Of a stretch of 5,257 nucleotides of DNA, positions 1 to 5,257 are shown one piece after another. The stretch comes from Erythrobacter sp. (GTDB taxonomy: Bacteria > Pseudomonadota > Alphaproteobacteria > Sphingomonadales > Sphingomonadaceae), in the NCBI GenBank assembly GCA_003483125.1, contig DMWU01000125.1, forward strand, positions 1 through 5,257, given 5' to 3'. A program made the position numbers and the translations under genes. The notes under the pieces are model-generated. The model searched no databases, was not told the DNA's origin, and worked only from the letters and a program-made list of their open reading frames with translations. Each line of letters starts with the position of its first letter. The first letter of the stretch is position 1.

Positions 1-472
<472 letters not shown>

Positions 473-488
473 CCGTCATTTTGCGAGC

Positions 489-517
489 ATTTTACGTATG
501 CTGGCTCACAATGAGAA
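489..517 (-). promoter_or_regulatory. Candidate sigma-70-type promoter for obg
   Basis: TTCTCA (517-512) and TAAAAT (494-489) are 17 bases apart on the minus strand. They match the -35 (4 of 6) and -10 (5 of 6) consensus. The -35 element would lie in the last codons of the btuB-like gene. Initiation about 7 bases downstream would give an obg leader of roughly 30 bases carrying the start-codon hairpin. This is a consensus match by eye only. Alphaproteobacterial promoters deviate from the E. coli consensus, so the call is weak. Confidence 0.3.
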
Positions 518-2419
518 CTTCACACCTGCGATCACGCTCCGACCCTGGCTAACGAAGCTAAAGACCTGCTCATAGGTCTCATTGAACAGGTTTTCTGCCC
601 GTCCGAAGACTTCGATCCGATGATTAAGCTGAAAACGTGCATTGAGATTGACCAGCGTATAGTCATCCAATCGCACTGTAAGCGGGATGAAGCTGGGGTC
701 GGAAAAAGCCAAATCATCCGCCGCGCCATTATACCGCAAGATGAGGCTTGCTGATCCTCGGTCGTCAGCCGCAGTCCAAGTCAAGACCGCAGACGCGATA
801 TTGTCCGGGCGACGCACCTCATCAACTCCGTTCTCCTCGGAATCGAGCCAGCTATAGGCCGCGTCCAAGGTAATTTGTGGGCCGATCTTGGTACGCGCTG
901 AAAGCTCCAAGCCCTTACGCGTTGATTTTGTATCGCGATTGGCAGGCGTGGCAATGAAATTTGGCGGTGGGAAACTTGTGAAAATTTCGTTCTCCAGTTT
1001 GCTGTCGAACCAGGTTGCAGAAATCACCAAGGCGTCGCCTACCAACCTCTGATCAATGCCCACTTCCCAACCTGTCGACTTTTCAGGTCTGAGGTCTTCA
1101 TTTCCGATGAAACGACCATCGAAGAATCCGTAAAGCTCATAAAATCCAGGATTCTTGATACCGGAACCATAGGCTGCGCGCAGCCTCGTCGCCGGACCTG
1201 CATTCACACCGCCAGAAACGCGAAAGGTCGTCGCATCGGCAAAACGATTATTGATGTCGTGGCGAATTACAGCGGAAAGATCGAAACGATCAGCGGCCAA
1301 GCGATACTCGCCCACGAAGCCCAAATTCCGTGCATTTCGCGTGCCAGTGAAGGCAAAGCCGAAAGGGTCGGTGTTGCGGTAACTCTCGCGCTCCCAATCG
1401 GAAGCAAGGGTAATCTGATGCGCAAATACAGGGCCCGCGAGCTTCAGAGTGGTGGCGTAAGATGCTTTCAGCCTCTGCCCCTCATTCCCGAAAGTACGAG
1501 CATCGCCTGAGAAACTGTCGCGTGAAACGTCGGCAATCTGTGCTGACAGATCATGCGACCAGTTGGAGTTCGCTTCGAAGCGGAGGCCTATGAGAGCATA
1601 GAGTGCCTCGTTCTCGAAACGAACGTCGAGGCTGTCCACAACCAGGCCCAATGTCGGGCTGGCCGGATTAAAATCCTGATCGTTGAAATTGCCGTCGGTT
1701 GCCGAATAGCGCACTACCCCACGAAGACTGGCGTTAGGTGCAATATCCAAACTGCCCTTCGCCGATAGTGTCAGGCTATCGCTCCCAATATCGCGCAGCC
1801 CGCCGCGTGCATTGGGTGTGCCCTCGGTTGACACAAAGCTCGCGCTTAGTGCCAGCTCGCGCCATTGCCCGCATAGGCCTGCATGAAAGGCAGCGTTGAA
1901 GGTTTCGTTGCTGCCGCCTTCACCATAGGCTGTGAGAGGGCCAGAATTACACCCAGAGGCCGACTGATAAGCAACAACGCCTCCAATCGCGTCGGAGCCG
2001 TAGAGCGAACTTTGAGGACCACGCAGCACCTCTACACGTCCGCCGATGCCGGCCTGCAATGTTCCAAAATCAAACTCTCCGGCAAACGGATCGGAAACTT
2101 CGATACCATCGACCAGTACCAGCACGTGATTGCCCTCGCTGCCGCGCAGGCGTAGCTGGGTCTGCCCAGCGACCTGGCTCACAGCCACGCCCGACACGTC
2201 GCGCAAGATGTCGGCAATATTACGCGTTTGGCGTTGCCCAAGCTCCTGTGATGAAAGGATAGTCGCAGAGCCCGCATATTGGCCCAGTTCAAGCGGCTCT
2301 TTGGCGCGTGTTGCGGTGACCAGGATAGAACCCTCGTCATTCGGCGGCACTTCCTCTGCCAGGGTCAAGGAAGAATGGCTAAGCGTAATGATGCCCAAAG
2401 CTATGTAAGAAATTCGCAT
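506..2419 (-). CDS. btuB: BtuB-like TonB-dependent vitamin B12 receptor
   Basis: This 637-residue outer-membrane receptor most likely imports cobalamin (or related corrinoids) into the periplasm using TonB-ExbB-ExbD energy. A signal peptide occupies residues 1-21 (hydrophobic core YIALGIITL, probable cleavage LTLA/EE). A TonB-box-like ILVTATR follows at 32-38. The plug spans about 45-152, with ADILRDVSGVAV, LRLRGSEGNHVLVLVDG and EVLRGPQSSLYGSDAIGG. The remainder is a 22-stranded-type barrel ending in GRAENLFNETYEQVFSF and a C-terminal VKFSL. Length is close to E. coli BtuB (about 614 including signal). The ATG at 2419 is forced as the earliest start: an in-frame TAA lies at 2425-2423. The Shine-Dalgarno is weak (GGAA, about 9 bases upstream). 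The cobalamin assignment rests on the riboswitch directly upstream, since substrate cannot be read from the barrel. Only two cysteines occur (157 and 183), a possible disulfide. Confidence 0.93.
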   Translation of the reverse strand: MRISYIALGIITLSHSSLTLAEEVPPNDEGSILVTATRAKEPLELGQYAGSATILSSQELGQRQTRNIADILRDVSGVAVSQVAGQTQLRLRGSEGNHVLVLVDGIEVSDPFAGEFDFGTLQAGIGGRVEVLRGPQSSLYGSDAIGGVVAYQSASGCNSGPLTAYGEGGSNETFNAAFHAGLCGQWRELALSASFVSTEGTPNARGGLRDIGSDSLTLSAKGSLDIAPNASLRGVVRYSATDGNFNDQDFNPASPTLGLVVDSLDVRFENEALYALIGLRFEANSNWSHDLSAQIADVSRDSFSGDARTFGNEGQRLKASYATTLKLAGPVFAHQITLASDWERESYRNTDPFGFAFTGTRNARNLGFVGEYRLAADRFDLSAVIRHDINNRFADATTFRVSGGVNAGPATRLRAAYGSGIKNPGFYELYGFFDGRFIGNEDLRPEKSTGWEVGIDQRLVGDALVISATWFDSKLENEIFTSFPPPNFIATPANRDTKSTRKGLELSARTKIGPQITLDAAYSWLDSEENGVDEVRRPDNIASAVLTWTAADDRGSASLILRYNGAADDLAFSDPSFIPLTVRLDDYTLVNLNARFQLNHRIEVFGRAENLFNETYEQVFSFVSQGRSVIAGVKFSL

Positions 2420-2603
2420 GTATTACGGTTCCATGGGCGCAAGGGAGCGACATGGCCGGATTCTCCCGCAGAGTGCGGGTGGTAAAGCTGTCGCAGCGCG
2501 CCCACGCCTCGCCAGCAGACCATGCGGAACCGGCCGCATTAACGTCGCTCAGACGAAACCGTTTCGCGCCTGGCCAATCCCTGAGCCGGGCAAGAGCGAC
2601 GCG
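2420..2603 (-). promoter_or_regulatory. Riboswitch expression platform / btuB leader
   Basis: This 184-base segment between aptamer and btuB start holds no convincing gene. Several inverted repeats are visible: an 8-bp stem CGTCGCTC/GAGCGACG (2601-2594 with 2550-2543); CGAAAC-G-GTTTCG (2566-2554); ATGCGG-CCGGTT-CCGCAT (2539-2522); and CCCGCA-CTC-TGCGGG (2479-2465). None is followed by a run of T, so an intrinsic terminator is not supported. CGGTTCC (2532-2526) is complementary to GGAACCG (2432-2426), which contains the btuB ribosome-binding site. After a 2-base bulge, ATGG (2523-2520) can pair with CCAT (2436-2433). This anti-Shine-Dalgarno segment overlaps the ATGCGG/CCGCAT hairpin, so the two folds exclude each other. 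Output at translation initiation is therefore inferred. Confidence 0.6.
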
Positions 2604-2797
2604 CGCACGGTCGGTCTCCTGGCTCACGGGTCTTCGCGCCAAATTCACCTTCCCGGGACAATGTCCCAGTGGTTGTGCCCTCAATCCGATGGCACCAGAA
2701 TGAAGCGCTCGCCGCTTACAGTTGCAGGGACAGCCTCGGCAAAGAACGGCATGACCGCTCGCACCGCGTTCCCGTTACCGGCACGCAGCGGCGTGGT
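2604..2797 (-). promoter_or_regulatory. Cobalamin riboswitch aptamer (AdoCbl family)
   Basis: Reading the minus strand, the conserved elements occur in the right order. GTGCCGGTAAC is followed by GGGAAC (2773-2768) and GGTGC (2765-2761). The B12 box CCCTGCAACTGTAAGCGGC is at 2729-2711. CCACTGG is at 2672-2666, with GGGACA-A-TGTCCC forming a 6-bp stem (2667-2655). GGGAAGG is at 2654-2648, then GAAGACCCGTGAGCCAGGAG and ACC run down to about 2612. These match the class I cobalamin riboswitch core, in which ligand binding normally lowers expression of the downstream gene. It stands before the btuB-like receptor on the same strand, the classical arrangement. The outer P1 boundaries are approximate. 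A modest insertion between GGTGC and the B12 box, including a CGG-TCATG-CCG hairpin, is within family variation. Confidence 0.95.
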
Positions 2798-2847
2798 TAG
2801 GCTTTTTACATTTTGGCCACAAGGCCCTGCCTTGGTTTGGCGAGGGA

Positions 2848-5257
2848 TTAACCGCCTGCAGCGATGACCTGTTTCTCGCCATCACCCAGGATAATGAAGG
2901 CGCCCCAATAGAATGGATGGGACGTCTGCGGATCATCCATCAAGTCGGCTTGGCCATTCACCAGCGACTGCGCCAGCGCAGTGCCTGGCTCCGCGCCAAC
3001 AATGGCGTTTACCAGTCGCTGCGTAGCGTCAAAATCGTCCGGAACCGGCCAGTGGCTGGCCACGACTGAGCGAGCACCAGCGGCAACAAATGCGCGTACG
3101 AGGCCATCGAGCGCAAAATTACCGCCCGTCGTAATGCCAGCTTCGCGGCTCACAGCCGCCGTTGCCATGCCCGCCGTGTCGCATGCAGAGAGAATGACAA
3201 CATCGGCATTGAGGTTGAGGTCAAAGATCTCGCGGAAGCTCAAGAGCCCGTCCGAGCCATCTTGCCCGAATGAAGTGACAAGAGCTGGGCTCGGCGGGCA
3301 ACCAGGCCGTGGTGCGGTTACCAAACCATGCGTTGCGAAATGGACAACGCGATAGTCATTGATCTCTTGCGAATTCAACAGCGCGGTGTCCGTAAATGCC
3401 TCGTCAGTCATGACATCGCCCGAGCCGAACTTACCGGCCGCAAAATAGAGCTCATCGGCCGAAATCGGCTTGCCCCATGTGTTCACCGGCCAAGTGCACG
3501 CTTCAGTCGATGCCGAATCGAATATCTGCTGGGTCGGAATGGCATTCTGCCCCAGCCCCAGATAGTCTCGCCGAGCGGTGGATGGCGCAAGATTGCGCAA
3601 CTCGAGAAAGCCCCTGGGGCTTACCGCGATCGAGATACGTCGATCACGGCCAAGCCAATCTATACCCGTGAAATCGAACGGGTTGACTTCTTCATCATCC
3701 TGCTTGGCGAGGTATTTGTTGACGCTTTCCTCGCTTGTGACGAGTACAGCTGGCGGAAGCTGCAACATGCCGCCATCCGGTTCGAAGATCAGATGTTCTG
3801 CAGATGCCAAGTGATCATGCACAGGCGCAAAGAGCTGTCGATAAAGCTCATAGGACCCTTCAACATCGAAGAGGTTTACTAACGTCTGCCCTCCTTCTGT
3901 CTGGACCACGCTGTCGCGCAGAAGTTGGGCCCTGAACTCAAGATCGTCTGTGCTGATATCAGCGCGATAGGCAATTGCCTCCGAACGGGTGACATAGAGC
4001 ATATAGATGCCGTCGCTTAAGCCGATCATCTTGGCATAGGCCTCACCCTCACCAAGTGTCTGTTGTAAAGAGATTAAATCAACCCTGGCAGGAGAAACTG
4101 CCCGATACCGCGGAAACTCATTCAGGCGCGCAGTCAATGCGGTTTGCTCAAGTTCGAGGATATCAAGGGATTCTTGCAAATATCCAATGCGGGCCAGCTG
4201 TGGTTCGGTCGGCTCGGCTAGGCTGGAAAGCTTCGAAATTTCTGCCTGAGCCCGCGCGATTGCACGTGAGCGAACAGTGGCAAGGCGGAACAGTGACGCG
4301 GCTTCATCATCACCTTCGGAGAAACGCCGCGCCAATACGGCTTGGGTCTGCGCCAGGCCTGGCCGTTCAAGCACCTGTGCTGCCTCGAACATTTCAGCGG
4401 CAGACTGATTGCTACCGTCGGCGGCCAGCATGTCAAAATAGGGCTGCAACAGGTCACGGACTGCAGGGCCGCTTCCTTCGATCAGCCTGCTATTGTTCAC
4501 GACATCGGCAAACAATTGGCGCGCTGCATCCGTTTGCCCACTACGCGCCAGGAAGGCCGCCTTGCGAGCTTCAGTCGCCAGCAGGATTGGCGAACGGGGA
4601 AATGAATCCGCCGCTACAAAGATCGCTGCGTCATAAGCCGCACCTGAATTGGCGGTTTGCCCCAGTTCTTCTGCTATTTGCGCACGTTCAATCTGTATTT
4701 CGGCGATCATAAAGGTGGCCGAGTGCAGATGCCCTTCTCGAACAGAGAGAATCACATTGATTGCCTCTGAGAGTGCTTCTTCTGCCGCAGCGAACTCGCC
4801 GGTACGACGCAAGGCGGATCCGCGTATCGCGCTGCCTTGCGCATCAAGTACTGCCGCCAGTTCTTCCGGCGTTAGGCCGGGATCAACGCCGCCTAGCTTC
4901 TTATATTCCTCGCTCTCGCGATTGATCCGCGTTGCTATAGAGTCGCTTATGACACCTGCGCGCAAGCCCTCGACATCACCACCGCGGGTGATCGGCAGGA
5001 TTGATTGGTTCAGAATTTCGAGCGCCAGATCGGGGTCATTTTGGTTCAAGTAATCGAGGGCGCGATAATTGCGCAGCAGCCTTTGGCCAACACGGTCGCT
5101 CGTTGAGAGCGATGCCTCAGCCTGATCGAACAGTCGTAGTGCAGTGTTGAAATCGCCTAGGTTTGAAAGCTGCAGGCCCTGATTGGCGAGCGCTTCTGCA
5201 AGGCTACTTCCACGATCGCCCGACTGTGCAACGATTGCCGAGAAAAACTCCGCTGCT
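2848..5257 (-). CDS. TPR-CHAT protein, caspase-like peptidase (5' end beyond window)
   Basis: The frame is open from the right edge to the TAA at 2850-2848, giving 802 visible residues. The TTG at 5049 is not the real start, because TPR-like sequence continues upstream (ALANQGLQLSNLGDFNTALR). Helical TPR-type repeats are visible near residues 19-50, 139-169, 181-216 and 225-253. A coiled-coil-like linker follows at about 320-378 (ARAQAEISKL, LQESLDILELEQTAL). The CHAT domain runs from about 385 to 795, with LIFEPDGGMLQLPP (489-502), VHFATHG (catalytic His643 in visible numbering), VILSACDTAG (catalytic Cys692), FVAAGARSVVASHWPVP (723-739) and SHPFYWGAFIILGDG near the end. CHAT is a clan CD cysteine peptidase fold related to caspases and separase; the intact dyad predicts activity. 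Substrate and partner are unknown. A signal peptide cannot be judged without the N-terminus. The gene ends about 50 bases before the riboswitch on the same strand. Confidence 0.93.
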   Translation of the reverse strand, partial: AAEFFSAIVAQSGDRGSSLAEALANQGLQLSNLGDFNTALRLFDQAEASLSTSDRVGQRLLRNYRALDYLNQNDPDLALEILNQSILPITRGGDVEGLRAGVISDSIATRINRESEEYKKLGGVDPGLTPEELAAVLDAQGSAIRGSALRRTGEFAAAEEALSEAINVILSVREGHLHSATFMIAEIQIERAQIAEELGQTANSGAAYDAAIFVAADSFPRSPILLATEARKAAFLARSGQTDAARQLFADVVNNSRLIEGSGPAVRDLLQPYFDMLAADGSNQSAAEMFEAAQVLERPGLAQTQAVLARRFSEGDDEAASLFRLATVRSRAIARAQAEISKLSSLAEPTEPQLARIGYLQESLDILELEQTALTARLNEFPRYRAVSPARVDLISLQQTLGEGEAYAKMIGLSDGIYMLYVTRSEAIAYRADISTDDLEFRAQLLRDSVVQTEGGQTLVNLFDVEGSYELYRQLFAPVHDHLASAEHLIFEPDGGMLQLPPAVLVTSEESVNKYLAKQDDEEVNPFDFTGIDWLGRDRRISIAVSPRGFLELRNLAPSTARRDYLGLGQNAIPTQQIFDSASTEACTWPVNTWGKPISADELYFAAGKFGSGDVMTDEAFTDTALLNSQEINDYRVVHFATHGLVTAPRPGCPPSPALVTSFGQDGSDGLLSFREIFDLNLNADVVILSACDTAGMATAAVSREAGITTGGNFALDGLVRAFVAAGARSVVASHWPVPDDFDATQRLVNAIVGAEPGTALAQSLVNGQADLMDDPQTSHPFYWGAFIILGDGEKQVIAAGG

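Noticed and set aside
486..502. AGCAT-TTTACGT-ATGCT inverted repeat as a btuB terminator
   Set aside because: A 5-bp AT-containing stem without a T run is too weak for intrinsic termination.
2379..2684. 101-codon minus-strand frame overlapping the riboswitch and the btuB start
   Set aside because: It starts with TTG inside the conserved aptamer, resembles no protein family I know, and overlaps both structured RNA and the btuB coding start in another frame.
2794..2822. Promoter for the riboswitch transcript (TTGTGG with a -10 17 bases on)
   Set aside because: The matching -10 hexamer would be TAACCA, only 2 of 6 to consensus. The nearby AT-rich TGTAAAAAG has no good -35 at proper spacing, so no promoter is assigned.
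2820..2834. CAAGGC-AGG-GCCTTG hairpin after the CHAT gene as an intrinsic terminator
   Set aside because: The stem is only 6 bp and is followed by TGGCCAAAATG rather than a T run on the minus strand. It may be a weak pause or chance.
2418..2867. 149-codon plus-strand open frame across the leader
   Set aside because: It is antisense to a clear cobalamin riboswitch, and its translation is arginine-, alanine- and proline-rich without recognisable motifs, as expected of a GC-rich chance frame.
4056..4712. 218-codon plus-strand open frame
   Set aside because: It lies wholly antisense to the TPR-CHAT gene, whose reading frame has clear family motifs; the antisense translation shows none.
2848..5257. 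A CRISPR type III-E (Csx29-like) or gasdermin-linked system
   Set aside because: No repeat-spacer array, Cas7-11-like gene or gasdermin-like small protein occurs in the window; the CHAT motif alone does not support such a call.

Overview
The window fits an alphaproteobacterium, most likely a sphingomonad or Erythrobacter-like organism. This rests on moderate-to-high GC, the sphingomonad-like start of the Obg protein ([10 protein letters not shown]), and a TonB-dependent cobalamin receptor behind a cobalamin riboswitch. The taxonomic placement is inference; no marker in the window fixes it. All three protein genes lie on the minus strand, so the region reads right to left.

Layout in transcription order: (1) 5257-2848 is a large TPR-CHAT protein whose N-terminus lies beyond the right edge. 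It has helical repeats, then a caspase-like CHAT peptidase domain with an intact His/Cys pair. (2) 2847-2420 is a 428-base non-coding leader. Its first part (about 2797-2604) is a complete cobalamin riboswitch aptamer. The rest (about 2603-2420) is a structured expression platform with no U-tract terminator but a strong candidate anti-Shine-Dalgarno pairing. (3) 2419-506 is a complete BtuB-like TonB-dependent outer-membrane receptor. (4) 505-452 is a 54-base gap with possible promoter elements and an inverted repeat that reaches into the next gene. (5) 451-1 is the N-terminal part (150 residues, the Obg fold) of the ribosome-associated GTPase Obg; its G domain lies beyond the left edge.

The riboswitch and receptor form a standard vitamin B12 uptake unit: when cellular cobalamin is high, the leader should repress receptor synthesis. 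Obg follows closely with no intrinsic terminator between, so read-through is possible, but a local promoter candidate and a start-codon hairpin suggest it may have its own control. The CHAT gene ends about 50 bases before the riboswitch and is not expected to be controlled by it. No gasdermin, CRISPR, toxin or mobile element is visible, so any defence or cell-death role for the CHAT protein is untested.

The observations most worth checking are the 10-bp perfect inverted repeat that buries the obg start codon with its ribosome-binding site in the loop, and the leader segment complementary to the btuB ribosome-binding region, which may be the riboswitch output.
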